Of a stretch of DNA of 64,000 nt, positions 16,548 through 29,632 are shown piece by piece; positions within the stretch are counted from its first letter, which is position 1, and the number at the start of each line of letters is the position of its first letter. A program made the position numbers and the translations under genes. The notes under the pieces are model-generated. The model saw only the letters and a program-made list of their open reading frames with translations, was not told where the DNA came from and did no database searches. The DNA comes from Pelomonas sp. Root405 (GTDB lineage Bacteria; Pseudomonadota; Gammaproteobacteria; Burkholderiales; Burkholderiaceae_C), in the NCBI RefSeq assembly GCF_001425165.1, contig NZ_LMDU01000012.1:325036-389035 (forward strand), written 5' to 3'.

Positions 16548-17997
16548 ACCAGTCCGCCACGGCCTGGCGCTCGCCCGGCGTGTAGTGCAGGCCGAGCTTG
16601 CTGCGCCGCCACAGCACGTCCTCGGCGCAGGTGGCCCACTCCTGTTCAACGAGGTGGCGCAGCTCGGCCTCGAACAGGCCCGGCGCGACCTCGCTGCCCT
16701 GCGGCGCCGCCAGCAGCGCCTCGGCCAGGCTGCCGTAGGCGCGCGCCAGCCGCTCGACCAGCGGGGGCGGCCGGCCCGCATGCCGGGCCTGCAGCGCGGC
16801 GATGAAGCCGCCGATGTCCACCCCAAGCGCGCCCAGGTCGCCACCCGGCAGCTTGGCCTCGCGCGTCCAAGGCTTGCGCGCGTCGCCCAGCATCCCGCCC
16901 AGCTGCGTCGCGCCGTCCTCGGCCAGCTTGCGGTAAGTCGTCAGCTTGCCGCCCCAGATGTTGAGCAGGGGCGCGCCGCCGCTGCTGCCTGCCTCCAGCA
17001 GATAGTCCCGCGTCACCGACGAGGCCGCGCCGCCTTCGTCAAGCAGCGGGCGCACGCCGGCATAGCTCCAGACGACATCGGCCGGCCGCACCGGCTCGGT
17101 CAGATAACGGCTCGCCTGTTCGCACAGGTAGTCGACCTCGTCGGCACCGATCTCGGCGCGGTCCGGCGGCGCGGCGTCCTCGGGCAGGTCCACATCCGTC
17201 GTGCCAATCAGCGTGAACCGACCCTCGTAGGGAATGGCGAAGATGATGCGGCCGTCTGGGTTTTGGAAGATATAGGCGTGGTCGTGCGCAAAGCGCTGCT
17301 TGACGACGATGTGGCTGCCCTTGACGAGGCGCAGCCCGCGTGCCGGCAGCTGCTGGCCGCGCAGGAAGCTCTCCGCCCAGGGGCCGGCCGCGTTGGCCAG
17401 GGCGCGGCTGCGCACCCTGCGGCCATTTGCCAGCGCTAGCTGCCAGCCGTCGGGGCCAGGTCTTGCCTCGGTCACCGCGCAGCGCGTCAGCACCTCGGCG
17501 CCGCGGCCGCGCGCGTCCATCGCGTTCAGCACTACGCAGCGCGCGTCGTCCACCCAGCCGTCGGAATAGACGAAGCCCTTCGTGAACTGCGGCTGCAGCG
17601 GCGCGCCGTAGACCGAGCCGGCCAACTTGATGCCCTGCGAGCCCGGCAGCAGTTCGCGCCTGGCCAGGTGGTCGTACAGGAAGAGGCCGATGCGGATCAT
17701 CCAGGCCGGGCGCAGATGCGGCGCGTGCGGCAGCACGAAGCGCAGTGGCCGGATGATGTGAGGCGCGCTGCGCAGCAGCACCTCGCGCTCCTGCAGCGCC
17801 TTGGCCACCAGGCCGAAGTCGTAGGTCTCCAGATAGCGCAAGCCACCGTGGATCAGCTTGGTGGAGCTTGACGAAGTGTGCTGTGCCAGGTCGTCGCGCT
17901 CGGCCAGCAGCACCCGCCAGCCCCGCCCGGCGAGGTCGCGTGCCAGGCCGGTGCCGTTGATGCCGCCTCCCACCACCACGACGTCAAAATGGTCCAT
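16531..17997 (-). CDS. glpD: Aerobic glycerol-3-phosphate dehydrogenase
   Basis: A 488-residue flavoprotein that oxidises sn-glycerol 3-phosphate to dihydroxyacetone phosphate and passes electrons to quinone. The N-terminal FAD dinucleotide fold (DVVVVGGGINGTG) and the GlpD signature around SSSSTKLIHGGLRYLE are present. IGTTDVDLP and WSYAGVRPLLDEGG are also conserved features. The start is fixed by the FAD motif at residues 5-17. It is divergent from glpK with only 22 bases between start codons, so the promoters must overlap coding sequence. No glycerol facilitator gene is adjacent. Confidence 0.95.
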   Translation of the reverse strand: MDHFDVVVVGGGINGTGLARDLAGRGWRVLLAERDDLAQHTSSSSTKLIHGGLRYLETYDFGLVAKALQEREVLLRSAPHIIRPLRFVLPHAPHLRPAWMIRIGLFLYDHLARRELLPGSQGIKLAGSVYGAPLQPQFTKGFVYSDGWVDDARCVVLNAMDARGRGAEVLTRCAVTEARPGPDGWQLALANGRRVRSRALANAAGPWAESFLRGQQLPARGLRLVKGSHIVVKQRFAHDHAYIFQNPDGRIIFAIPYEGRFTLIGTTDVDLPEDAAPPDRAEIGADEVDYLCEQASRYLTEPVRPADVVWSYAGVRPLLDEGGAASSVTRDYLLEAGSSGGAPLLNIWGGKLTTYRKLAEDGATQLGGMLGDARKPWTREAKLPGGDLGALGVDIGGFIAALQARHAGRPPPLVERLARAYGSLAEALLAAPQGSEVAPGLFEAELRHLVEQEWATCAEDVLWRRSKLGLHYTPGERQAVADWFSTRA

Positions 17998-18019
17998 GCA
18001 CTCACTCTAAGGGACAAGC

Positions 18020-19482
<1,463 letters not shown>

Positions 19483-19486
<4 letters not shown>

Positions 19487-19764
19487 GCATGCGCTTCTGG
19501 CTCCTCCTGCTGGTTGCCGCCGTTTTCGTGGGCCTGGCGTTGGACGCGTGGCGCATGCGCGGGCCATCGCGCAACGTGCCTTACGAGATCGAGGCGGCGG
19601 TCCGAGGCGAAAGTCTGGGCGGCCTGCCGCTATGGGAGCAGCGTGAACGGCAAAAGTCCTTTCGCCGCAAGGTGGGCTCGCTGAACACCGTCTTCCTAGT
19701 CTGGGCGACGCTGGCCGCAGGTTGTCTGCTGGCGGCCCTGCTGTCGGTCGTGGCTGAGGTTTGA
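19483..19764 (+). CDS. Small membrane protein downstream of glpK
   Basis: A 93-residue protein with one transmembrane segment at each end (about residues 4-20 and 68-90) and a charged middle containing [10 protein letters not shown]. No known family recognised. It starts at 19483 in an ATGA overlap with glpK (an alternative ATG is at 19489), so it is probably translationally coupled to glycerol kinase. Function unknown. Confidence 0.6.
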
Positions 19765-19767
19765 GCC

Positions 19768-20343
19768 TCAGGCCAACAAGCCGTCTCCGGCCACCAGTGT
19801 CGCCACCCCCAGCACCGCAAAAATCCCTGCCGCCACGCGGTGCACCAGCGTCACCGGCAGCCTCTGCGCCAGCTTGCCGCCCACCAGCACGGCCGGCACA
19901 TTGGCCGCCATCATCCCGGCCGTCGTGCCGGCCACCACGCCGATGAAATCCGCCGGGAAGCGCGCTGCCAGCGCCACGGTGGCGATCTGTGTCTTGTCGC
20001 CCATCTCGGCCAGGAAGAAGGCGATCAGCGTCGTCACAAAGACGCCGTGGCCCGATTTGGGCGTGTCGTCCTCGTCGAGCTGGTCGGGAATCAGCATCCA
20101 GCCCGCCATCGCGATGAAGGACAGTCCCAGGCCCCAGCGCAGCGCCGTCGGGCTGATGAGGCTGGTCAGCCATGCCCCCAGGGCGCCCGCGGCTGCGTGA
20201 TTCAACACGGTGGCGACGAAGATGCCAGCCACGATGGGCCATGGCCGCTGAAAGCGGGCCGCGAGCATGAAGGCAAGGAGTTGGGTCTTGTCGCCGATCT
20301 CGGCGAGGGCCACCAGGCCTGTGGCAATCAGGAAGGCTTGCAT
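19768..20343 (-). CDS. GDT1/TMEM165 (UPF0016) family manganese exporter-like protein
   Basis: A 191-residue membrane protein made of two homologous halves, each with the family signature E-x-G-D-K-T-Q (EIGDKTQ near residue 15 and EMGDKTQ near 113). Bacterial members of UPF0016 (for example MneA of Vibrio) export Mn2+; a Ca2+/H+ exchange role is described in eukaryotes. No yybP-ykoY-like manganese riboswitch could be recognised in the 85 bases upstream. It is divergent from the VOC protein gene. Confidence 0.85.
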   Translation of the reverse strand: MQAFLIATGLVALAEIGDKTQLLAFMLAARFQRPWPIVAGIFVATVLNHAAAGALGAWLTSLISPTALRWGLGLSFIAMAGWMLIPDQLDEDDTPKSGHGVFVTTLIAFFLAEMGDKTQIATVALAARFPADFIGVVAGTTAGMMAANVPAVLVGGKLAQRLPVTLVHRVAAGIFAVLGVATLVAGDGLLA

Positions 20344-20428
20344 CGCGGGTCATTTTCGCCCGCCGCTACTGACACGCGCTGACAGCCGGGACGGCGCAGC
20401 ATGCGGGCATTGCCAACCGGGAGACCGC

Positions 20429-20824
20429 ATGAATTTCGCCTACACCCTCGTCTATGTCGCGGACGTTGCCGCGTCACTCGCCTTCTTCGACAAGGCCTTT
20501 GGCCTGAAGCCTCGCTTCCTGCACGAGAGCGGCGCCTACGGTGAGGTCGATACCGGCACGGGCGGCGTGAAGCTCGCCTTCGTCGACCACGCGACCGCGC
20601 GCGACAGCGTCCAGCACGACTACGTGGCGGCCGACGCCAGCCCGCAGCCGCTGGGCATGGAGATCGGCTTCACCGTGACCGATGTGCAGGCGGCCTACGA
20701 CCGGGCCATCGCCGCCGGCGCCCGTGCGCTGGCCGCGCCCCTCACCAAGCCCTGGGGCCAGACGGTCGCCTATGTGCGCTGCCCGGACGGCACGCTGGTG
20801 GAGCTTTGCACGGCGATGGGTTGA
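20429..20824 (+). CDS. VOC superfamily (glyoxalase/bleomycin-resistance fold) protein
   Basis: A 131-residue single-domain protein of the vicinal oxygen chelate fold. NFAYTLVYVADVAASLAFFD begins the first beta-alpha-beta module, and the C-terminal VRCPDGTLVELC supplies the conserved Glu metal ligand. Such proteins act on diverse small molecules, so no substrate is proposed. Start at the ATG at 20429, after a GGGAG ribosome-binding sequence. Confidence 0.8.
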   Translation: MNFAYTLVYVADVAASLAFFDKAFGLKPRFLHESGAYGEVDTGTGGVKLAFVDHATARDSVQHDYVAADASPQPLGMEIGFTVTDVQAAYDRAIAAGARALAAPLTKPWGQTVAYVRCPDGTLVELCTAMG

Positions 20825-21028
20825 GTCTGCCCTTTGCCAGGGCGCCGCTGCCCTGTGGCGGCGCGCGCGGTGAAGAGCTGATCCTGAGCCAGAGAGGCCA
20901 GCGGGGCGCTGATGGCGCCCAGCGTGGCCAGTTCGGCGCCGCGGGTGCCGCGGGCCTGGAAGGAGGCGTAGATGGCCATGATGATGTTCGACGTCGTTGT
21001 CGTGGACTGCCTCCTTTCGCAAGGGCCG
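20770..21028 (-). CDS. Possible small protein with a strong ribosome-binding site but no ordinary start codon
   Basis: Divergent from the YafY-type regulator there is an AAGGAGG on the minus strand (about 21013-21019). Six bases later an open frame reads ACG ACA ACG ACG TCG and goes on through MAIYASFQARGTRGAE to a stop near 20770. The first in-frame ATG is nine codons into this frame. Position and ribosome-binding site suggest a regulator-controlled small gene, perhaps with a mutated or non-canonical start; the frame overlaps the VOC gene end by 55 bases. Weak call; the end given is the ACG position to within a few bases. Confidence 0.25.
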
Positions 21029-21075
21029 TGCCCGCCGAGCCCGGCCACCGCATCTGGGCTTCACAATGCCCGCCT

Positions 21076-21768
21076 ATGCGCCGCGCCGACCGCCTTTTCC
21101 AGATCGTCCAGCTCATCCGCGGCCGTCGCCTCACGACGGCCGACTACCTCGCGCACCGGCTTGAGGTGTCGATGCGCACCGTCTACCGCGACATCGCCGC
21201 GCTCGGCCAGCAGGGCGTGCCGATCGAGGGCGAGGCCGGCGTGGGCTATCGCATGCGGGCCGGCTTCGACCTGCCGCCGCTGATGTTCAGCAAGCAGGAA
21301 GCCCAGGCCCTGGTCGCGACCGTGCGCCTGGCCGAGTCGCGCCTGGACGCCGTGCTGGCCCGCCAGGCCGAGAACGCGCTGTCCAAGATCCTCGCCGTGC
21401 TACCGCTGGACGCCCGCGCCGCTGCCGAGAGCCTGGCCCTTTACGCGCCGCTGCCGGCGCTGGACCCGCAGACCAGCGCCCACCTGACGACCATGCGCGA
21501 GGCCACCGAGGCGCGCCGCAAGCTGAAGGTGGGTTATCTGGACCTGGGCGGCGTGCGCAGCGAACGCATCGTGCGCCCGCTGGCCTGCCTGTTCTGGGGC
21601 CCGGTCTGGACGCTGTCAGCCTGGTGCGAACTGCGCGAGGACTTCCGCAGCTTCCGCGTCGACCGCGTTGAGACGCTGGAGACGCTGGATGGTTTCCGCG
21701 ACGAGCCAGGCAAGACGCTGGCGGACATGAACCGGCAGCGTGAAGCGCAGGAGTGCGGCGGCGCGTGA
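21076..21768 (+). CDS. YafY-type transcriptional regulator (HTH-11 plus WYL-like domain)
   Basis: A 230-residue regulator. The N-terminal HTH (RRADRLFQIVQLIRGRRLTT, then VSMRTVYRDIAALGQQGVP) is the hallmark of YafY/DeoR-like WYL regulators. The C-terminal part from about residue 130 is the ligand-sensing WYL-type domain (RRKLKVGYLDLGG, IVRPLACLFWG, WTLSAWCELR). The ATG at 21076 gives the canonical MRRADRL start. WYL regulators often control divergent neighbours, here the questionable small ORF on the other strand. Confidence 0.85.
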   Translation: MRRADRLFQIVQLIRGRRLTTADYLAHRLEVSMRTVYRDIAALGQQGVPIEGEAGVGYRMRAGFDLPPLMFSKQEAQALVATVRLAESRLDAVLARQAENALSKILAVLPLDARAAAESLALYAPLPALDPQTSAHLTTMREATEARRKLKVGYLDLGGVRSERIVRPLACLFWGPVWTLSAWCELREDFRSFRVDRVETLETLDGFRDEPGKTLADMNRQREAQECGGA

Positions 21769-21810
21769 AATGAGGCTCCTCCAGGCTCGCCGCGCTGGAC
21801 GCCGGCAATC

Positions 21811-21906
21811 CTGGCAGGTCCCCCGAGGCGACGGCGATGCTTGCGGCATCAGGCCGCAAGCACATCGCCCGCCGGGCCGGCTTGGGGCGGCCCGGCGCTC
21901 GGCCCG
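21811..21906 (+). repeat. Dispersed intergenic repeat, copy A
   Basis: About 95 bases running GGTCCCCCGAGGCGACGGCG, then an inverted pair (GATGCTTGCGGC against GCCGCAAGCACATC), then GGGCCGG...CGGCCCG ending in GCGCTCGGCCCG. A closely matching copy lies at 51261-51361, also between the 3' ends of two convergent genes. It may act as a bidirectional terminator or be a small mobile repeat. Confidence 0.75.
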
Positions 21907-21933
21907 AGAAGCCGCCAGGCCGCGTTGTAGGCG

Positions 21934-22266
21934 CTACACCGCCGCCATCTGGCGGCAAGCCTCGGCGCACCGCGCGCAGGCTTGCGCGCAGGCCTGGCAA
22001 TGGTCGTGCTGGTGCTTGCCGCATTCTTCGCCGCAAGCTTCGCAAAGCAGCACACACAGGTTGCAGATGCGCTTGGCGAACTCGCTGCCGCGGGCCAGGG
22101 CGGCGGCGGCCAGCCGGCAGTAGGCGGCGCAGTCGATGTCCAGCGCGATGCAGCGCGCCATCGGTTTGACGTCGGTCTCCTGCAGGCAGGCGGTGGCGCA
22201 GTGGTCGCAGGCGGCGGCGCAGGCGTTGCAGGCTTCGATGCAGGCCTGATCGAGTTGCTTGGACAT
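21934..22266 (-). CDS. Four-helix-bundle copper-binding protein (Csp/DUF326-like)
   Basis: A 110-residue protein with 19 cysteines, mostly in CxxC, CxxxC and CxxCxxxC spacing along four helices (ACIEACNACAAACDHC at the start, CQACAQACARCAEAC near the end). This is the pattern of the Csp copper-storage proteins, which bind many Cu(I) ions inside the bundle. No signal peptide is present, so it should be cytosolic (Csp3-like). The start at 22266 follows an AAGGAG. It lies 63 bases downstream of the hybrid sensor kinase on the same strand and may be co-transcribed with it. Confidence 0.82.
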   Translation of the reverse strand: MSKQLDQACIEACNACAAACDHCATACLQETDVKPMARCIALDIDCAAYCRLAAAALARGSEFAKRICNLCVLLCEACGEECGKHQHDHCQACAQACARCAEACRQMAAV

Positions 22267-22329
22267 GGCGGTCTCCTTGGTCGAGAGGGGAGACCAGCGC
22301 GGCAATCGCCGCGCCTGCCAGCGCGTCGG

Positions 22330-25111
<2,782 letters not shown>

Positions 25112-25131
<20 letters not shown>

Positions 25132-27106
25132 TGCGTGTGTGCGTGCCGTCGCAAAAGGGTTTGGTCTGGCTGCCGCCGCAGCGGCACAGCCGCGCCTGCG
25201 TGACGCGGCAGACCATGCGCCCGGTGCCGCTCAGCACTTCGAGTTGGCCGCGGACCTGCAGTGGGCCATTGGGTTCGGGCTCGATGGCGACGGCGCCGTC
25301 GCGCACGGCCGGCATGTCGGTGGAAAAACCGAGCAGGCCGGTTGCGGGCTCGCCGGTGGCGGAGAACTGGATGTCATGGTGGCTGCCGTCGCAGAAGGGT
25401 TTGTTCTTGCTGGCGCCGCAGCGGCACAGCGTGGCACGCATGCCGATGGCCTGGCCGCGCAGGGTCAGCGCGCCGCGGATGGCATAGGGGCCCGACTCGC
25501 GCACCGACAGGAGGTTGACCGGCGGCGGCGCCTCATCCGCCTCGCCGTCCTTGCGGCGGTACTGGATGGCGCCCGACGGGCAGGCGTGGGCGATTTCGAC
25601 CAGCCGCTCGACCGGCATCGCATCCGGGTGCAACCAGGGGCCCTGCACATTGGCGAGGAAGACTTTGGGCGCACCCGTCACGCAAAAGCGCGCGTGGATG
25701 CAGCGCCGGGCCTCGAAGGTCAGCGCCAGCTTGTCGCCCTGCACGACCTCCATGCCGTCAATGGTCTCGGTGAGCGGTGCCGGTGCTGGAGCGGGCGGGG
25801 GCGGGGGCGGGGGCGCGGCCACGGCAGGGGCTGGCGCGGCAGCCACTGCGTCCAGGTCCAGCCCGCGGTCGGCTCGCTCACGCAGCGCCTGCAGCTGGCG
25901 TGCGGCGCGCTCGGTGCGCTCGGCGTTCAACGCGGCATGCAGCCCGGCAGCCGCGTCGGCCAGCTCGGCCAGGCGCTCGACGACGAAGCGGCGCGCGGCG
26001 GCACCCGGCGGCATGGCCGCGGCGTCGCGCAGCGCCGTGAAGCTGACGCCGGCGTTGCAGCCCGGGTGGGTCGGCCCGGCCGGCAGGCGCGCCGCCTGCT
26101 CGGCCAGCGGCGTGAAGGCGCGCATCAGGCCCAGCGCCAGGTCGATGTGCAGGCTTTTCTCGGCCGAGGGGCCGGGCAGCAGATAGCTTTGTGCCAGCAG
26201 TCGCAGCATCAGGCCGTAGCTGGCATTGGCGACGTCCACGGTCGCAGCGGCCACCTCGTTCTCCAGCCAGACCCGGCCTTCGGGCCGCGGCGGCCGGCGC
26301 AGCACCGGGTTGGTCGCCGCCGGCCAGGCGGGCGCGAAGCCGGCGTTGGCGTTGCGCAGCGCGGCCAGCTCGGTGCGGATGGCGGCAAAGCGGTGGTAGT
26401 GGGACGTGTCGCTGTCGCTTTGCGCGCCCTCGCCCTGACGCACGATGGCGTCGAAGGCGGCCAGCGCCGTCTTGCTGCACAGCACATGGCGGGCGCCGCC
26501 GAGGTTGAGCTCGTCCGGCCCGAGCTGCAGCCAACGGTTGCCGCAGAAGGCCTCGGCCTCGCCATGCGCATCGACAAAGGCGCGCAGGTCGGCGCTCAGC
26601 GTGGCGTAGAAGTGGCCGACCGTGTCGTAGTCGCGCGCCATCGGCGTGACCCGCGGCACGCTGGTGCCACGCTTGAAGAGGCGCTCGGCGGCAAAGCCGT
26701 CGCCGTCCTGCTCGGCGCTGCCGTCGGGCCGCTCCAGGTAAATGAAGTGCTGCAGCGTCGCGTCGTTGAAGGGCGCCAGCTTGACGACCACGCGCGCCGG
26801 CAGGTTGCCGGGGTCGAGCGGAAAGTTGCCGCGGCCGATGCGCGGCGCGCCGCCCAGCGCCGCCGTGATGTTCCAGACCGCCACGAGGTGGCCCATCTCC
26901 TCCACGGCCACGGCGACGATCTCGCGCCGCCAGCGCTCGACGGCGTCGGCCTCGGCGGAGCCCAGGCCCTCGGCCTCGCCCTGCCTGAGGCTGAAGGCCG
27001 CATAGAGATAGGTGCACATCAGGTTGTGCTCCAGCTCGGCGGCCTCGTAGAGGCTGTGCAGCAGTTGTTCTCGGCTCGGTGGCGCGGCCTGGGCAGGGGT
27101 CGTCAT
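25112..27106 (-). CDS. Three-module iron protein: VioB-like ferritin fold, Fer4_19 and two CDGSH domains
   Basis: A 664-residue protein. Residues 10 to about 250 resemble the ferritin-like domain (PF12902) found in VioB/RebD-type proteins, with candidate metal ligands E24, E26, H27 and E70-x2-H73. A Pro/Ala-rich linker follows near 440-465. Next is a divergent 4Fe-4S domain of the Fer4_19 (Mjr) type with RRCIHARFC and HACPSGAIQY. Two CDGSH iron-sulfur domains end the protein (LCRCGASKNKPFCDGSHH and LCRCGGSQTKPFCDGTHT). No signal peptide is seen, so it should be cytosolic. The reaction is unknown; a redox or iron-handling role is inferred from the domains. The next gene, a sensor kinase, overlaps its end by 20 bases. 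Confidence 0.85.
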
Positions 27107-27188
27107 GGAAGCGCGTCCTCGGACTGGGAAGCCGTGATCGACATTAGCACGCAGCCAGGGCCGGGCGCCTTGTGGTTTTCTGGGTGCT

Positions 27189-28259
27189 TCAGGCGCGGTG
27201 AAGGCGGGGCAGCCGGGCCAGCGGGTCCCAGCGCGCGGCCGGCACCTCGACCCAGCGGTGGAACGGCAAGGCCAGCCAGTTCGCCAGGGCCCAGGTGACC
27301 ACGAACATCAGCAAGCCGAGCTGCGGCGTGGCGACGTCGGCATTCGCCAGCAACGCATTCGTCAGCAGCAGCACCGGAAAGTGCAGCAGGAAGACGGCAT
27401 AGGACGGCGTGGCCCAGGCGGCGAGCGCCGGTGCCCAGGCCGCGGGGAGGGCCGGCCGGCCGGCTGCGCGGCGGCCATCGGCCCAGGCCAGCCACAGCGC
27501 CGTCAGCGCGGCCAGCGCGAGGCGGTCGCGCCACTCCAGAGTCAACGCGGCGATCAGGGCCACGGCCAGCAGGGCCAGGCCGGCGCGGCGATGGCGCCAC
27601 AGGCCCAGCCAGTGCACCAGCGCGCCCAGGCCATAGGCCGCAAAGAAGTACGGCGCCCAGTCGTCGAGCGCCGGGTCGAGGTTGAAGGCAAAGGCCGAGG
27701 CGAGCGTGAAGGCAGCGACTGCCAACGGCCCGGCGAGGCCGCCGCCCGGCAGACCGCGTGCCAGCCACAGCAGGCCGGTGAGCAAGGCGAATAGCTGCAG
27801 GTCGATGGCCACGTACCAGGCGCCTACCGTCAGCGCCTCGAAGCCGAGCACATCGTGCAGCAGCAGCGCATGCGCCAGCAGCTGTGCGGCGCTGATGCTG
27901 GCAGGCAGCAGCTCGGGCAGGGATGAGGCGATCAGGCCGCAGGCAAACAGCGTCAGCGCCAGTGCGGCCAGAAAGGGCAGGACCAGGCGCAGATAGCGCC
28001 GCCACAGCAGCGCCGGCACGCCGGCTTTCAAGCTGCCGCCGCGCGGCGACAGGGCGCGTGCGCTGAGGTAGCCGCCGGCGACAAGAAAGATCTGCACCGC
28101 CATGCGACCGTAGTCGTGCATCAGGCCCGCCAGCAGCGGCAGGGCGTCGTGCGCGGCCTGCGCGATGGGGCCGTAGCTGACGAGATGGTGCAGCACGATG
28201 ACCTGAGCGGCGAAGGCCTTCAGGGCGTCGATGTGCGGCAGGCGGGATGGCGTGGACAT
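27189..28259 (-). CDS. Acyltransferase-3 family membrane protein
   Basis: A 356-residue integral membrane protein with about ten transmembrane segments. The N-terminal block (PHIDALKAFAAQVIVLHHLV) and MAVQIFLVAGGYLSAR match acyltransferase family 3 (OatA/WecH/ExoZ-like), which O-acylates sugars or peptidoglycan from the membrane. The specific acceptor is unknown. ATG at 28259 chosen over an in-frame ATG eight codons upstream, because that one would lie in the preceding terminator hairpin. Confidence 0.85.
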   Translation of the reverse strand: MSTPSRLPHIDALKAFAAQVIVLHHLVSYGPIAQAAHDALPLLAGLMHDYGRMAVQIFLVAGGYLSARALSPRGGSLKAGVPALLWRRYLRLVLPFLAALALTLFACGLIASSLPELLPASISAAQLLAHALLLHDVLGFEALTVGAWYVAIDLQLFALLTGLLWLARGLPGGGLAGPLAVAAFTLASAFAFNLDPALDDWAPYFFAAYGLGALVHWLGLWRHRRAGLALLAVALIAALTLEWRDRLALAALTALWLAWADGRRAAGRPALPAAWAPALAAWATPSYAVFLLHFPVLLLTNALLANADVATPQLGLLMFVVTWALANWLALPFHRWVEVPAARWDPLARLPRLHRA

Positions 28260-28263
28260 GGGG

Positions 28264-28295
28264 CAAAAAGAACGGGCCTGCACGTGGCAGGCCCG
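28264..28295 (-). terminator. Intrinsic terminator for the membrane protein gene at 28349
   Basis: A perfect 9-bp stem (CGGGCCTGC against GCAGGCCCG, five-base loop) followed on the minus strand by TTCTTTTTG. It lies between the stop of the upstream membrane protein and the start of the acyltransferase. Confidence 0.75.
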
Positions 28296-28348
28296 CGACT
28301 TCGGACGGCGCGGATTCTAGCGGCGCAAGCCCCGCAGACTCGCTGGGT

Positions 28349-28918
28349 TCAGGCCGTCGCCAGAACCGGCGTGGTCTTGGCAGCACCGCGCCAGCGGCGC
28401 TCCAGCCACCACATGGTCGGCAGGTAGGCGGCGATGATGACCAGGGGCACGAGCACCATGCGCTGGGCCGGGAAGGCCAGCCAGACCGCGAGGATGGCGA
28501 CGGTGCGCACGACGGTATGGGCGGCTGGCACCCAGCTGCCGATGATCCAGCCGAAGGGCAGCCACATCAGCCCGGTCAGGATGCCGACGGTCAGCGGCAG
28601 CGAGCTGCGGTCCAGCGCATAGAAGGGCAGCGCGATCGCATAGACCAGCACGGCCTGGGCGACACCGGTCATGAACAGGCTGTCGAAGCGGTTCTTTGGG
28701 CGGGACTTGTCCATGAAGTTCTCGCCGGTCAGCTTGGACAGCGCCATGCCCAGGTAGACGATGCAGCCGGTGCAGATGAACAGCGCCATATAGGCGGCTT
28801 GCGGCGGCAACAGCGTGCCTGCGATGGCGACCGCGCCCCACGCGAGGGTGCCGGCCAGCGGCATGGCCAGGAAGCGGCGTTGACGGAACAGGGCGAGTTC
28901 TTGGTCTAGCGTGCTCAT
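28349..28918 (-). CDS. Integral membrane protein of unknown function (DUF7010-like)
   Basis: A 189-residue protein with about six transmembrane segments and a cytosolic loop containing SKLTGENFMDKSRPKNRF. I associate the layout with small uncharacterised membrane proteins (DUF7010 type), but this is a weak family call. The ATG at 28918 follows an AAGGAGA. It is followed by an intrinsic terminator, so it is probably a single-gene transcript. Confidence 0.65.
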   Translation of the reverse strand: MSTLDQELALFRQRRFLAMPLAGTLAWGAVAIAGTLLPPQAAYMALFICTGCIVYLGMALSKLTGENFMDKSRPKNRFDSLFMTGVAQAVLVYAIALPFYALDRSSLPLTVGILTGLMWLPFGWIIGSWVPAAHTVVRTVAILAVWLAFPAQRMVLVPLVIIAAYLPTMWWLERRWRGAAKTTPVLATA

Positions 28919-29035
28919 CGGTCTCTCCTTGGATGCGATGGACGCAGTTTGGCCAGCAGCGTGGTTGCCGTCAGCGGCGGGGCGACGAATCGACAGCCGC
29001 AGCGGCGGACGGCGAGCGCGACGGATGGGCTGGCG

Positions 29036-29075
29036 GCAAAAACGAAACTGCCCGCCAGGCGGACCTGGCGGGCAG
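29036..29075 (-). terminator. Intrinsic terminator of the BON-domain gene
   Basis: A perfect 12-bp stem (CTGCCCGCCAGG against CCTGGCGGGCAG, four-base loop) followed on the minus strand by TTTCGTTTTTG, 20 bases after the BON gene stop. Confidence 0.85.
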
Positions 29076-29094
29076 CGCGACCGGGAAGGCCGGC

Positions 29095-29418
29095 TTACTT
29101 GGGAGTGACGGTCAGCTTGTTGTCGACCGACTTCACGCCTTCCGTCGCCTTGGCCACGGCCTCGGCGCGGTCCTTCTCGGCCTGCGTGGCGACCTTGCCG
29201 GTCAGCTGCACCCAGCCGTTGGCGTCGGTGTCCACGTTGACGGTGGACAGCGTGGACATCTTGTCGGCGGCCAACTGGGCCTTGATCTTGGTCGTCACGA
29301 CCGAGTCCTTGACCCAGGTACGGGTGCTGCCCTCGGGCTTGTTGTCAGCGGCAAAGCTGGCGAGTGGAGTGACCAGGGCGCCGACGATGACGAGGGAAGC
29401 GAGTTTGGAAATCTTCAT
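29095..29418 (-). CDS. BON-domain periplasmic protein (OsmY-like)
   Basis: A 107-residue exported protein: signal peptide to about residue 23 (GALVTPLASFA), then one BON domain with VVTTKIKAQLAAD, VNVDTDANGWVQLTG and GVKSVDNKLTV. BON proteins such as OsmY are periplasmic and tied to envelope or osmotic stress; they are thought to bind membranes. The ATG at 29418 follows an AAGGAACTG-type ribosome-binding sequence. It is transcribed alone with its own terminator. Confidence 0.88.
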   Translation of the reverse strand: MKISKLASLVIVGALVTPLASFAADNKPEGSTRTWVKDSVVTTKIKAQLAADKMSTLSTVNVDTDANGWVQLTGKVATQAEKDRAEAVAKATEGVKSVDNKLTVTPK

Positions 29419-29632
29419 GGCAGTTCCTTCTCAAGCGGATGCGGTAGCGCCCCTTGCGCACCGCCAGACGGCAATTTATGCAGCGCTGCGAGCGACGCTC
29501 GGCAGACGAAGCCCTGTGGGCTTGTAGGACGGCGTGCGCTGCGCTTGCTTACAACCGCGGTGGAAGTCCTGACGGGCGGCGGGCGTTGTCGGCTTGAAGA
29601 GGTCGGGTCTGCCGGCCTCGCGGAACCGACCC

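Noticed and set aside
20344-20428. A yybP-ykoY manganese riboswitch before the GDT1-family gene
   Set aside because: The gap is only 85 bases and shows no recognisable conserved loop pair; the call cannot be supported.
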